A stretch of 64,000 nucleotides of DNA from contig JADLSH010000256.1 of NCBI GenBank assembly GCA_016169945.1, positions 2,046,001 to 2,110,000 of the forward strand, in the 5' to 3' direction. A program made the position numbers and the translations under genes. The stretch comes from Trachythela sp. YZ-2020. Taxonomy: Eukaryota; Cnidaria; Anthozoa; Malacalcyonacea; Clavulariidae. This document shows, in pieces, positions 22,187 to 32,527 of this stretch. Under the pieces are notes generated by a model, which ran no database searches, was not told the DNA's origin, and was given only the letters and a program-made list of their open reading frames with translations. Each line of letters opens with the position of its first letter. The first letter of the stretch is position 1.

Positions 22187-22433
22187 GTACTGACAGTTAA
22201 TGGGCTAACAAAACTATCTGCTAGTGTCTATTGTTAACCCATTAGCAGGCAATGCACCATATATTAGTATTTCACTCTGTTTGACGCCTGACAATTTTAT
22301 TCGCCAGTGTTAAGGTACTGCCAGTTAATGGGCTAAGTGGCAAGAAAGCATCGTATTGCTCTGGCTAACACCAAAAGGTTTGGGTTTTTTAAAGTAATTA
22401 CACTTAATGATTATGTATCCTTGCTTACTGTCG

Positions 22434-22693
22434 ATGCAATGGAAGTGTTGATAAAATATTGCATCAATTATTTTCCTCAAGTTGATCAATACATTTGCTC
22501 AAAAATTGCTCAACTTCCTATGTGTGTGTGTGAATTGACCAATGGCGTCTCATTTCAGTGATTGATTGACCAATTGGGAACAAGTATGCTAGTAAACAGG
22601 AAGTTGAGCAATTTTTGAGCAAATGTATTGATCAACTTGAGGAAAATAATTGATGCAATATTTTATCAACACTTCCATTGCATCGACAGTAAG
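22434..22693. mobile_element. small foldback MITE
   Basis: Inverted arms of about 105 bp begin CTTACTGTCGATGCAATGGA and end with the complement at 22693. The short loop contains a (GT)n run. There is no coding sequence. Confidence 0.75.
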
Positions 22694-23236
22694 AGGTTGA
22701 TAATTAAGAACATTAATTTCATATGCTGTAGTAGTTGATATATGCCTGTTCGCCTTTTCGCACCATGTGATCTAGCCCTACATATTGACATTAGCCCAGT
22801 GATAATAAAATGCCAATACATGGCAACCTTTCCCTTCTACATATATTGTATGAAAGCCAAAAATGAAACAAAAAAGCAAGCATTTAGACAAGGATTCTTG
22901 TTTTATCTTCAGCTTTCATATCACTATAAAACAAATTTGCCACACATTGGTATTTTTTAATCATGGACTGAGCCAATGTAATAATGGCATGGCAATCTTG
23001 TTTTATTGTAAGATTTAACAAGCATTAAGTAGGAAATTCAATTTTATGGATATTTAGGAATCACACATTTGTTGAAATATTGCTAACATATTCAAATTGA
23101 ATACTATTACATTTTTATTGCACTTTTTATTGCTAATTATTTACATTTTATCAATGTGAATTTACTAGTCTTGTATTTAACATACATTAAATGATAACAA
23201 TTGAAATACAGCAGTTACGTACTATATTTCTGGCTA

Positions 23237-23635
23237 CACTCTTTTCTTTATAAGAACCAGTAAAAACAAGCCTAAGCTCAATGTTCTTATTTTTTGCCAA
23301 TTTGAGGCTCAAATTGTTCTTAGCTTGTTCTTATTATGCACTCTTTTTGGGGATTTAAATTACAATGACATCACATAAGATTAGATTTAGGATTAGTTTT
23401 AGTCTAAGGATTACAGTACAGTCAATCTGGGATATTGAATTTTGGGTTCATACAGTCAGTAGCACCTGTCCTGTAGTGTACAGGGACACCGTATGTTGGA
23501 CACTGTATGAAAGTTAAAGTTATACAAAGTACATTTATAAACCTTTTTTTTCGTCAGCCTCAATTTGTTCTTATTTTGTTCTATTTTTGGGGGAAATAGT
23601 GTTCTTATTAAATTGGTTCTTATAAAAAAAGAGTG
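23237..23635. mobile_element. TA-flanked MITE
   Basis: The ends CACTCTTTTCTTTATAAGAA and an imperfect inverse (ttcttataaaaaaagagtg) are flanked by TA (23235-23236, 23636-23637). The body repeats 'ttgttctta' several times. Tc1/mariner-type target. Confidence 0.65.
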
Positions 23636-24744
23636 TATTTAATTTCAAAAATATGTCTAAAATAGGTTTATAATTTTCACTTTAAATCTGTGTATCATCT
23701 TGTGACCTGCAATTCTTGTATAGGAAGACATTGACAGATTGACCAACTCAGGAATGTATGTATACAGTATAGTATACTGCTTAGGCACCAAAACATTTAC
23801 ACTAAATACAGGTAGCCATCTCTTTGTTCTCTTGCTGTATTGTAATCTTGAACTGTAAATGTACAATTCTTATTGTGAGATAGTAATTTTTCATTATAAC
23901 TGGCAGGTGTAAATGTGTAATGGTGTATTATTTGCTCATGTAACATACCAACACATACAATATTAAACTATTAACACTCACAGCACATTTGAAACATACA
24001 CTAACTTTAAATCATATTGTTAGTTGAGCTATTACCTCAAATGCTGCCCTTTGTGAGGCATATAATGATCTAGCAATACCGACCCAAGTTGACAAGTTCT
24101 TTGTCTGTTTCAAGCGACAATTCATTCATTAATCCTTGCAATCTCGCGCGCACATCGTACAAATAGATCTTTGTCGCATCCCTCTCCGCATAATGCCGCT
24201 TTTTTTCTTTCAGCCTTATCTTCAGAAGTGACAATACGAGCCTCTTTGACTGGCGAAAAGAAGAACTCGTTTGAGATCGCGCCTAACCGTCCGCCATTTT
24301 GTTATTGTCGCATATAATTAACATTCCAATGGTCGGGTCCCGACCATTGGAATGTATATGCGCAGGACATATGCGCAGAACGGACTGTACTTCATCTTTA
24401 AGTTTATTTAGGGTAAAGTAGTTTCTAATGCTACAAACATCCAACCTTGTTATTAGCAGATATTTAGTTTAATAATTTTGTTTTACACCAGGTAACTAAG
24501 AAGAGAAGAAGAACCCCACTCATGTTGGCAGAAACAATTGATGCTGGTCTTCTACGTACAGCTGCCGAGAGAAAGAATGATGAACGGATACTTGTGCAAA
24601 TCCAGGGGAAAGACTGTGTGCGCTATCACAAAGTTTGCTACTGCAATTATACAAAATTTCTCACCAGAGAGACGAAGAAGCAATCGGAGACTGAAAGATC
24701 TACATCAGTGTACGAGAAGTCTTATGATGTCTTCTGTAATGCAT

Positions 24745-25399
24745 CAGTCAAATCCAAGCGTGCCCATCCCCCCCCCGGGCCACCGTGGGGCATTTGACAC
24801 TTTGGCTCCTCCCTGGGGTGGGGGATTTGAAAGCTAATGTTAGCCCGGGGGTAGGGCATTAGAAAATTTTCTATTTTGAACCTAATAAAACCATTTGGCC
24901 AAATAGAAAGACTTCGGCTTTGTGGTGCCAGTGTAGGTAAGTTTCGAACCGGGGGCCCTTCGTCTGGAAGCGTAGGCCCTTTGTCTGGAGCGGACGAAGG
25001 GTCTCCCGCTCGAAACGTCGTAGTTCTCGTTGCTCAAAGCTTAGACTTAATTTGGCTGCAATGTTCCATATTATTTTGCTGCTAACGAAGCATGGTTTGT
25101 TCATACGGACACAATGCCAATTTGATATAGCTTTTTAACATACGTACATGTGTAAAAAATTATTAATATTTGCTATGTAGTTGTTTTGCCTTGTACCAGC
25201 ATTAACATGCTTATATTTTGTAATAATATCTACTTTCAAAAGTGGAATAAGGTTCCCCGGGGTGGGGAATTTGCCACTGACTTGTGGCTCCACCATGGGG
25301 CATTTTCACTTGTTTGTGACCCCACCGGGGCGCATTAGCACCATTTTTACAAAATTTGTCAAATTCCCGGGGGGGGATGGGCACGCTTGGATTTGACTG
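24745..25399. mobile_element. MITE with ATGCAT flanks inside the cysteine-rich gene
   Basis: The ends CAGTCAAATCCAAGCGTGCC and exact inverse are flanked by ATGCAT on both sides (24739-24744, 25400-25405). The interior is G/C-run rich (ccccccccc, ggggtggggg). It interrupts the coding exon of the cysteine-rich gene. Confidence 0.85.
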
Positions 25400-25781
25400 A
25401 TGCATAAGAAAGTAATCGAGACGGAGGTCATCGGAAATAAGCAAATAAAGTATATGAAAGATTTGCTGGAGAAATTTGTTATTATTGCTAAGGACACTGA
25501 GAATGTGGATGCATCTAAATATAGAGCTTTTAAACTCAAGCAACGACTGATGAAAAGTTATCCCCAACTTGTGTTCTGTGTACCGAAAATGAGAAATGTT
25601 AGTGAGATTGTATAATTATGTGGAAAATTTGGATTCTTCTGAATTGTTTGAGGAACATATGTCAAATAAGTCTGAAAACAACGATGAAGAGAGCTGTACC
25701 ATTGATGATGATGATCTGAATTCCAACACAGAAACTGAGGGAAATTCTAAATCGTTCCTTGCTATTCTAGATAGTGGCTAA

Positions 25782-26740
25782 ATACCAACTTATGTCACAA
25801 TATAATATATGTAATAGTTCAAATACGAGAAGTAGAACTTTACCAGACAAAAGCCAGGACAGCTTATTGTAGAATACATGCAATCTCGTTTTGAGCGTAG
25901 GCCCTTGGCCAGGATCCAATAAGTGGGATTTTATTGCACTGATGAAAATCTGGGCTCAAGGATGAAAACATTTCTTTCAATTATAGATAGTTATGATGAA
26001 ATTATGGATTTTATATTTCCTCCCAATTGATCTTTTTTTTATGATGAATTTCGAGTTGGTGCCTGGGACATGTTTCTTTCAATTAGAGGTTTTCCAACTG
26101 GGAAACATTGTTGCGCAAAGATATTTGTCATATTATTTGTCTTACCAATGTTTCGGTTTGTCATATTGTCCTACCAGCGTCGGCAAGAGGAGAAAGGGTG
26201 TTTCATCAAATGTTTCTGAATTTGGTAGGAAATATTTTTGCTTTCTGGGAAGCAAATTTTGTTTCTGCAATAAAAGCCAATGTTTCCAGATGTGGGAGAC
26301 AGGGAAACATTTGAGCAAACATTGAAAATCACAAATATTTCTGCGACAATGTTTCTTACGTTTGGCCAAGACTTTAGTTTAGTGAAATATTTAATTTGTT
26401 CCTTGATCGTGTGAATTGTATGTATATTTATATATTGTCCGTCCTGTTTGATACAGGTGGGTTTTTTACCTCACACAAATTTGTATTGAATTAGGATGTT
26501 GATAAGTAGAATTAAACGTTAAAACGGTATTTTGAAACAACCGCCAATGAATTGAAGTGATTTAGCATATGGGCAAGCAAAATGTACAATGTGTTTTAAA
26601 CAATATTTAATGTGTGTGTTTTATTCGTCAATATTACAAGGTTTGATCTCTATTTCGTGATTTTATTTTGTTGTTTTTACGGGGGAAATCGGGGAAAACC
26701 CACAGGGAAAATCCATTTTTCTGTCTGCGCGTGCGCAGTG
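25782..26740. other. non-coding part of the 6.6-kb element
   Basis: AT-rich. The motif gggaaacattt/aatgtttc recurs several times in both orientations (26070-26360), giving short inverted repeats. No supported gene. Confidence 0.4.
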
Positions 26741-26978
26741 CGAGTTTGGCTGACAAGCGCATGCGTATTTGCTACCAAAACAATGGCGGTTCGAATATTT
26801 CGAAGCGCGAAAATAGCAAACTTTGGAGGGATTTTTTCCCCAATTGTGCACCTGTTTCGCTTGGGGAGCAACGGATTCTGATAAAGTAAGTTTTTATCTA
26901 TTGATTCATGTGAAAATTACGTAGTTCCACGAGGGGTGCAACGGAATTGCATCTTTTGGATGCTCATCCTACGGCCTA

Positions 26979-27150
26979 AAAGCGTTGCGTAACATCCATA
27001 CCGAGAATATAAATTGAGGATATAGATGTTATTAGGTATTGTGTTCACACAGCTTTCATAGAGAGAACATTACAGGATATATTTTGACGTCTCACAGCGG
27101 TGACAGAGAACTTTGCTCTTGCTTTGGTATATTGGGTCATTACAGAATTT
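26979..27150. repeat. Polinton left TIR, inner part
   Basis: It resumes the TIR after the inserted element: gcgttgcgtaacatccataccgag, then a stretch (gaggatatagatg, tattgtgttcac, agagaacatt) that matches the inverted sequence at about 45830-45982 with scattered differences. Confidence 0.8.
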
Positions 27151-27167
27151 ATTATAGTTAAGACTGA

Positions 27168-27743
27168 ATGATGAAGTGTTTGCACGGAGAACCTGCAGCT
27201 TGCTCGACAACGAAAAATGGGTCGTTTTGGTTCTGTGGTCAAAATCCAAGTTGTAATTTCTTTTGCTCAGAGGATGATGGTTACCTATTTGAAAAAGCCA
27301 TAGCTGCCTGGAGATCTACGAAACAACCGCAGCCACAATGTGACGAACATCATAAACTTGCAAGAATGCGTGTGGTCAAAGATTTGATGAAAGAGAGTTA
27401 CGGAAGACCGTTTTTCGTGTGTTCTGACAAAAAGAGTCCATGTTCCTTTTGGGTATGGGGTGATGTGGTACCGGCAACGAGACCGACTTGTCATCACAGA
27501 CTCCCGTGTGCATCCCGAAAAGTCAAAAAAGAAGGTGTCAACAAGGATCGTATGTTTTTCTGTTGTCCAAATGAGAAGGAAAACTCGTGTCGGTTTTTCG
27601 AGTGGGCTCCCGAAGAAGAAGGTTTGCTGCAGCATGTAAACTTCACTATGCCTGGACCAGTACAAGGCCGAGAAGAAGAGAACTACTTAAAAAATTGCTG
27701 TGATGATTTAACACGTAGTTTTCAGAACATGAACATTAATTAG
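27168..27743 (+). CDS. Polinton protein with three GRF-type zinc fingers
   Basis: An intact 191-residue frame, ATG at 27168 just inside the TIR. Three repeats of the GRF zinc-finger pattern are visible: SFWFCGQNPSCNFFCSEDD, RPFFVCSDKKSPCSFWVWGD and RMFFCCPNEKENSCRFFEWA, each preceded by a Cys/His pair (C-x-HG, CDEHH, CHHRLPC). GRF fingers bind single-stranded or nicked nucleic acid in topoisomerase III, APE2 and NEIL3. Here the likely role is binding element DNA during replication or repair. It is the first of the rightward genes. A single-exon frame with no breaks. Confidence 0.75.
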   Translation: MMKCLHGEPAACSTTKNGSFWFCGQNPSCNFFCSEDDGYLFEKAIAAWRSTKQPQPQCDEHHKLARMRVVKDLMKESYGRPFFVCSDKKSPCSFWVWGDVVPATRPTCHHRLPCASRKVKKEGVNKDRMFFCCPNEKENSCRFFEWAPEEEGLLQHVNFTMPGPVQGREEENYLKNCCDDLTRSFQNMNIN

Positions 27744-27859
27744 AACATTAATTAACTTCAGAACATTATTCTGTCTAGATTTACATCTATTTGTATTTTA
27801 TGGTTATAAATAAATACGTTGTTTACTTTCTGTATTCATTCTGTCTTTGACTGTGCAGT

Positions 27860-28222
27860 ATGGAAGTGATTTTGGACGAGCTTCAGAAAAATAACGTTGA
27901 CATTGACATGAAAACGTTATCGCATCATATAAATATTTGTCTTGAACATCACAAAACACTGTATGAACAAATGGCAACGCGTGTTTATTCCAGTGATCTA
28001 ACTACGCTTTTTCACGAAACGAATGTTATCAATTTTGGTCGTGCCATAGCTTACCTAACAATGGTTTATGTGATGAATGACTCTTGCTCCGAACACGTTA
28101 CGCGTAGAGCTGTACGACTAGTTGCATCAGTTTTAAAAACCATTGATTTCACAAAGTTCAAGATCGAAGAAAGTTTTTTCCGCAAAATGATTTCTTTCGC
28201 CAAACGCATATTTTCTCTATAA
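27860..28222 (+). CDS. small Bcl-2-like protein of the Polinton
   Basis: A 120-residue, mostly helical frame from the ATG at 27860. The stretch INFGRAIAYLTMVYVM resembles the BH1 motif of Bcl-2 proteins (core NWGR followed by a hydrophobic helix), and its position after LTTLF and before helical SVLKTIDF fits the fold. A clear BH2 (W-GGW) is not seen, and there is no C-terminal membrane anchor. Bcl-2-like genes have been described in adintoviruses, where they are expected to block host cell apoptosis. The frame is open. Identification is by motif and context only; a non-homologous helical protein is the alternative. Confidence 0.5.
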   Translation: MEVILDELQKNNVDIDMKTLSHHINICLEHHKTLYEQMATRVYSSDLTTLFHETNVINFGRAIAYLTMVYVMNDSCSEHVTRRAVRLVASVLKTIDFTKFKIEESFFRKMISFAKRIFSL

Positions 28223-28274
28223 AGTACAGAGACCTGTGAAATAAAACTTATTATGTTGTTTGCTTGTGGACACG

Positions 28275-28910
28275 ATGGATGTGAGATTTAAAACACCTGC
28301 AAATTTTTATATTTGTGGACAAAGCCAGAGTGGGAAATCACATATAGTTCGTTCTATGCTACATCATATGGAAGAATTGTTTCATCCTGTTCCGACCAAA
28401 GTGATTTACTGTTATGGAGAATATCAAAAAGAATTTGACGAGTTATCGAGAACCCTACCAAACGTTGAATTGATGGAAGGTTTTCCGAGCGATTTATACG
28501 ATATGACCGATGGGTGTGAAAACTCTCTAGTTATACTGGATGATTTGATGTCTCAATGCTCTAATGATCAACGCATGTGGGATCTATTTACTCGTGGTTC
28601 TCATCACCGTGGAATTTCATTCCTTACCCAAAACCTATTTCCACCTGGTAAATTGTCACGAACGATCAGTTTAAATTCCCACTATATGATGATATTCCGA
28701 AACCCGCGCGATTCGCTTGGTATTGCAACCTTGGCACGTCAAATGTATCCAAGAGACACGAATTACCTATTAGAATCATTTAACGATGCTACAAGTAAAC
28801 CATATGGATATTTAATGATTGATTGTCATCAGTTGACACCAGAAAACGTACGTCTTAGAACAAACATTCTGCCCGGGGAAAGACAAGTTGTTTACATGAA
28901 ACGTACTTAA
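28275..28910 (+). CDS. FtsK/HerA-type DNA-packaging ATPase
   Basis: 211 residues from ATG 28275 (an upstream TTG extends the frame but is not a likely start). Walker A is GQSQSGKS near residue 15, Walker B is LVILDDLM near residue 90, and a following sensor-like TRGSHHRGISFLTQN matches the A32/FtsK-HerA packaging ATPases of Polintons and adintoviruses. The enzyme would power DNA loading into the capsid. All motifs are present and the frame is intact, unlike many neighbours. It lies 52 bp after the Bcl-2-like gene and 34 bp before the next ATG. Confidence 0.9.
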   Translation: MDVRFKTPANFYICGQSQSGKSHIVRSMLHHMEELFHPVPTKVIYCYGEYQKEFDELSRTLPNVELMEGFPSDLYDMTDGCENSLVILDDLMSQCSNDQRMWDLFTRGSHHRGISFLTQNLFPPGKLSRTISLNSHYMMIFRNPRDSLGIATLARQMYPRDTNYLLESFNDATSKPYGYLMIDCHQLTPENVRLRTNILPGERQVVYMKRT

Positions 28911-28944
28911 GTTGCGTGTGTCACCTAAACCCATCATTTGCGAG

Positions 28945-29263
28945 ATGTCAAAGCACATGAAAGGAAGTCTTCCCTATCTTCAAGTCATAGTGAAATGTAA
29001 ACCTAAATTGCGAAAATTGCTTATCGATAATGTTCCCGCGGATGTCATCACGGCTATTTGTGAGTGTTCACTGAATTTACTTAAAGGCGTTATCCCACTA
29101 ACACCTCGTCAAAAGCGACGTTTGGACACATCTCCGTGCCTTAGCAAACAAAAAGGTGTCAAGAAAACAGAAGAAGAAACACCTTAATCAGAAAGGAGGG
29201 AACCTACTAGCTGCCTTACTGCCGCCTGTGTTAAGCGTGCTCAGTAGCTTACTTATAAAATGA
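28945..29263 (+). pseudogene. small basic virion-associated protein, frameshifted
   Basis: The frame from ATG 28945 runs through ICECSLNLLKGVIPLTPRQK and a Lys-rich stretch to a TAA at 29185-29187. In another frame, the residues QKGGNLLAALLPP and a hydrophobic tail follow at once (29189-29263), and that frame ends in a TGA overlapping the ATG of the next gene (ATGA). Such a basic protein with a C-terminal GG-hydrophobic tail is a common Polinton/adintovirus ORF, suspected of being a minor virion protein. I infer one indel near 29180. The two halves are left separate here. Confidence 0.6.
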
Positions 29264-30019
29264 AGCATACCAAACGAATGGTATTGGTCCCTGAGGATGT
29301 GTTGCATAGATACGAACAGAAACAAAGGCTTGAAACGTCACCGCTTATGGCCAACATGATGCATAAAGATACGGACATGTCAAATATTCTTCAACGTACG
29401 GATATGGCTGATGCCGAAAAGCAAAAACTATACTATGCGAACATGGAGTTAACGTTATCTAGATCTAAGACGTCAAAAGGACAGTCAAATACCAACCGTT
29501 CGGATAGCACCTCACATTGAAAACAAAGAAGGGATTTTGCCTGGAGAGAGAGCTCGTTTATCTGATGTGACCATTGTCGACCATATACCTAAAACAATGC
29601 GTCCAAGAGCTACGGCACTTTTAAACCGTTTGAAAGCAACACCGGACGTTATTTCTTGGGATGAATCTGGACAAGTCAACCTGGACGGTAGGAAAATTCC
29701 ACAGTCAAACATATCAGATCTCATCAGCGATGCCATGAGAGGGAGAAAGAATTTTAATCCTACAGGTTCGAAGGAATTTTTCCGTGCTTTATCAAAGATG
29801 AATATGCCTACAGATCTTGTAAGGAATGAGGAAAGATGGAGACAAGCCCAAATGGACAGTTCGTCTGGCGAGGAAGAGGTTCATTACAGCAGTCCGCAAC
29901 GTGCAAGCCAGCGGGGTACAAGCTCACAGCGTACAACCCCCTTAAAGTATTTGCAAACCTTTCTAAAGAAACGTGAAGAAAAACCGGAACAACCTCAAAA
30001 ACGATGGCTTAGATATTAA
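29260..30019 (+). pseudogene. conserved Polinton ORF of unknown function, frameshifted
   Basis: The first part (29260-29520) begins MKHTKRMVLVPEDVLHRYEQ and stops after a frame slip near 29485. The second part (about 29490-30019) has no ATG of its own and contains ARLSDVTIVDHIPKTMRPRA, then WDESGQVNLDGRKIPQSNIS and a Ser/Glu-rich, basic tail. Both belong to one gene family seen beside Polinton capsid genes in invertebrates. Its function is unknown; its position between a minor virion protein and the protease suggests a virion or packaging role. One indel separates the halves. Confidence 0.55.
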
Positions 30020-30189
30020 ATAAACAACATGTAATTGTTTTGAAGTTAATAAATGTTTTCCTGTCATTTTTGGCACGGTAATAAGACTCTTCTTACTTGT
30101 CATTTTTGTTTTTTTTAAAGCGCTAAAGGCATTGTGGGACTAGAAATCAAAACACACATACATTGAATTTTTTAACATTTATTATAACA
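30020..30189. other. convergent intergenic region
   Basis: Short AT-rich gap between the rightward and leftward gene blocks. It has AATAAA-like sequence on both strands (30047 aataaatg; minus strand near 30180), fitting two polyadenylation sites back to back. Confidence 0.5.
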
Positions 30190-30702
30190 TTATTTTTCAA
30201 ACAGTTTTTTACTAAACTGATTAAGGCCAACATAGGGCTGTTTTAACATAACTTTATAATGAGTTTTAACAAACTGAGACACTTTTGCGTCATTTAACAT
30301 AGTATCATTATTGAATAAATGTACGATTTTATTCATGCTTTGTCCTCGTGCTCTATGGCTAAGGTAAAATATGCAATACTGTCCACACACATCTGACCAA
30401 ACACTTTGCAGTTTACGAGTGTTAAATTCCCATTCATGAGACTCTAAAAAGTCTCCAAACGAATTCCTGTAGTAATCTGGTGGTTGCCCATAACTGTCGA
30501 AGAAATATCCTCTCTCGTCCAATGGAAAGTAAAAGGCCACCCAATGCGTTCCTGGTTCACTGCTAGGATCAGTGTTCGCGATAAATCCACAGGGATATTG
30601 GTCGATCGTCTGAGGTAATTTATCACTAGGAAACACGCCGCAAAACTGTTTGCTTGTTATAGGATCTTGTTCCAATACACGAGTTATCTGCGTGGTGTTC
30701 AT
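30190..30702 (-). CDS. adenain-like cysteine protease
   Basis: 170 residues from ATG 30702. The catalytic His is in GTHWVAFYF, the Asp in YFFDSYGQPP, and the Gln/Cys in SDVCGQYCIFYL, which is the order and spacing of the adenovirus protease (C5) fold shared by Polintons. It would cleave capsid precursors during maturation, often at (M/L/I)xGG sites. The frame is intact. It lies directly downstream of the major capsid gene with a one-base gap, suggesting a co-transcribed block of leftward virion genes. Confidence 0.9.
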   Translation of the reverse strand: MNTTQITRVLEQDPITSKQFCGVFPSDKLPQTIDQYPCGFIANTDPSSEPGTHWVAFYFPLDERGYFFDSYGQPPDYYRNSFGDFLESHEWEFNTRKLQSVWSDVCGQYCIFYLSHRARGQSMNKIVHLFNNDTMLNDAKVSQFVKTHYKVMLKQPYVGLNQFSKKLFEK

Positions 30703-32030
30703 CTATCCAGAGTAATCGTAAACGACGTTTCTCTCAGCATCAATTTGAATCAGGTTTTCAAATTCCCCGTAACAGACGAGACTCACAGCTGCTGCCGGTG
30801 CGGCAGAGAACTTGATGTCAACTGCTAGATTTCCTCGTTAAACAGCATTAAAATGAGGTGAGGATCCACACATATCTGGGGTCAGATCGAAAGCATAAAC
30901 TGCATATCCTTTTGGAAATTCTTCTCGTGTTATATCGTTCCCTGTGTTGTAATACATTTTTCCCGTACCAGAAAACAATGTACTGAATGCTTCAACAAAT
31001 CTGGGGTTTGCACCAAAGGAAAGTTGCATCGATTTAAAGGCATATCTTCTCCATTCACGGTTATTCCAATAGAGGACACGTTAAAATGTTGAAAGTTGTA
31101 CGGATTCTTCTTGTATGCGCCATTAAACGCTGCGCTATCGACCAATCCAAAGACAAACGATTTCGGTACAAGTCCATTAAAGATGTTATCTTTCCTCAGG
31201 GAGGGATTCCCTGCGGGAACAATGAAACTCTTGCACTCCACGCGACGAACAGGATAGATAGCCGGTCCTTTTTTCAATGCAATTTCATGAGCCACGGAAA
31301 TGCTTGGACTAACTTTCACCTTACGTATCTTGAGATATGCATCGATTAGCTTTACTCTGTAATCAGCATCGTCCTCAGACGCCATCAGACAAAACTCTTT
31401 GCTACTTCGATTCAGAATAACTTTCAAGTCAACAAAACTTAGCAGGAGACGTTCGGTGAAAAATACGTCGCTGAATATAGGTCCGGTCATTTCAATAGTT
31501 CCACTTGTCTTGCTGAATTCATATCTTGCTTTAAGACCAAGGTTGGCTGCGGCACCTGCCAGTGTAGGGTCTGCAACGTCCAGTTTCCCTCCCGTGTCTT
31601 TATAAAACATAGAGCTGGTAATTTGTGACTCTTTCGCTGACGGATTATAATTGAGGAGGGTTTCCAGATATGCACGGTACGCGTAAGTTCCAGTGGCTTG
31701 TGTCACTTGCTTTTCTTTCAAAAACACGTCGACTTGTTTGAACAGACTGTGTAGGAAATTGTTCACAACTCCGACCTTTTCGTCTGCGTCAAGATTTGCA
31801 CCGTCTGCTTTAGTCACTTTTGCTCTCACCACAATAATCGTTTTTGATAAATCGACATAATCTTCAGTGCCTAGAGACAGGAACGTGATTGGACCACCGT
31901 CTGATACACTGGAAACAGGTTGATGATCTATCCAATGTCCTTTTTCCAAACTGACTTGTGTTGGAGGTATAGAGAACAGATCGAGTTCTGTCTTTGTGCA
32001 TTCTTGTGACTTGGAATGTACGAGATACAT
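30703..32030 (-). pseudogene. major capsid protein (double jelly-roll), broken
   Basis: From ATG 32030 the frame is open for about 335 residues (early KSQECTKTELDLFSIPPTQ, then strand-rich sequence). It loses frame near 31018-31030, continues in another frame (SFGANPRFVEAFSTLFSGTG...) and meets an in-frame TAA at 30838-30840. The same frame then runs to a natural-looking stop at 30703, just before the protease gene. Length and motifs match Polinton hexon-like major capsid proteins with two jelly-roll domains that form trimeric capsomers. One indel and one nonsense change make this copy inactive. Confidence 0.85.
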
Positions 32031-32032
32031 GT

Positions 32033-32525
32033 TTATCCGAATATGTCAGGAGCTGTTTTCCGCTTCTTGGTCTGACTGCTTATGGTAATAGATGCCGATG
32101 CCTTTCTCTTTTTAACTGTTTTTCGCTTCTTGGTCTGGTTACTTCTGGTAGTAGACGCCTTTCTCTTTTTAGCTTGCTTTGTACGTTTTCCACTTCCTGT
32201 TTGAGCATAAGTTTGAAGTCGATTTAACGGCTTTTCCCTTTGCGACGTTTACAGCTTCTTTCCTTCTGGTTTTTACTGCTTCTTTTAGATTTCTTCCAGA
32301 AGCAACGTCTCCTAGCACATTAGCTCCAGCATTCAAAGCAATTTTACCGATAGCTTTTGCTCCACTTTTTACCATAGGCATGACTGCTCTTGCAACGCTA
32401 CGAAACAGACCACCGAGTCCATAGCCCATTTGTCCATGACCCACTTGCCATGGACTGCCTCTGAAAACAGGCATTCCACGTCCTTGCTGTTGATCAAGAT
32501 AGTAACGTACGTATGGATTATTCAT
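32033..32525 (-). pseudogene. minor virion protein, frameshifted
   Basis: From ATG 32525 the protein begins MNNPYVRYYLDQQQGRGMPV, then YGLGGLFRSV with an amphipathic helix (VARAVMPMVKSGAKAIGKIA). The frame slips near 32210. The continuing frame is Lys/Arg-rich with repeated TKKRKT-type nuclear-signal motifs and stops at 32033, three bases before the capsid ATG. It resembles the pVI-like or core-like minor proteins encoded beside penton and capsid genes in Polintons. The GG before a hydrophobic helix could be a protease site (inference). Confidence 0.6.
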
Positions 32526-32527
32526 CT

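Larger units (their letters stand above)
21234..24397. mobile_element. TTAA-flanked 3.2-kb element
   Basis: The ends AGATGATGTAAAGTCCGTTC and their imperfect inverse near 24372-24397 are flanked by TTAA (21230-21233, 24398-24401). Inside are a P2X7-tail-like exon (about 21944-22186) and two MITEs. TTAA targets suggest Kolobok or piggyBac. No DDE transposase core was recognised. It lies in an intron of the broken cysteine-rich gene. Confidence 0.7.
20657..25781 (+). pseudogene. broken cysteine-rich gene carried by the 6.6-kb element
   Basis: It starts MAEDIYKTRISSCFMHFYG at 20657, with a TAG about 40 codons in. An exon follows to about 21148 containing CIICGRDASWFSLDK and a GT donor. The next exon opens after an AG near 24491 with LAETIDAGLLRTAAE, ILVQIQGKDCVRYHKVCYCN (Cys/His motif) and YTKFL. 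It is then split by a MITE (24745-25399) and continues with EVIGNKQIKYMKDLLEKF to an acidic tail ending near 25781. This protein type is, in my experience, common and multi-copy in cnidarian genomes with no known function. The HYHKVC-type motif suggests metal binding. A TTAA element sits in the intron. Confidence 0.55.
20344..26978. mobile_element. 6.6-kb TIR element inside the Polinton TIR
   Basis: The ends are inverted copies for about 250 bp, starting TAGGCCGTAGGATGAGCATC, and are flanked by AAA on both sides (20341-20343, 26979-26981). Removing it with one AAA restores the regular repeat spacing of the Polinton TIR, so AAA is a 3-bp target duplication. It carries a broken cysteine-rich gene that starts just inside the left TIR (20657) and ends near 25781, plus further nested MITEs. 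Three-base duplications fit PIF/Harbinger, CACTA or Academ; the zinc-finger-like cargo gives a weak hint of Academ, unproven. Confidence 0.8.

Noticed and set aside
29181..29191. Programmed ribosomal frameshift in the small virion gene
   Set aside because: No canonical slippery heptamer or downstream structure was seen, and neighbouring genes carry similar isolated indels, so ordinary decay is the simpler explanation.
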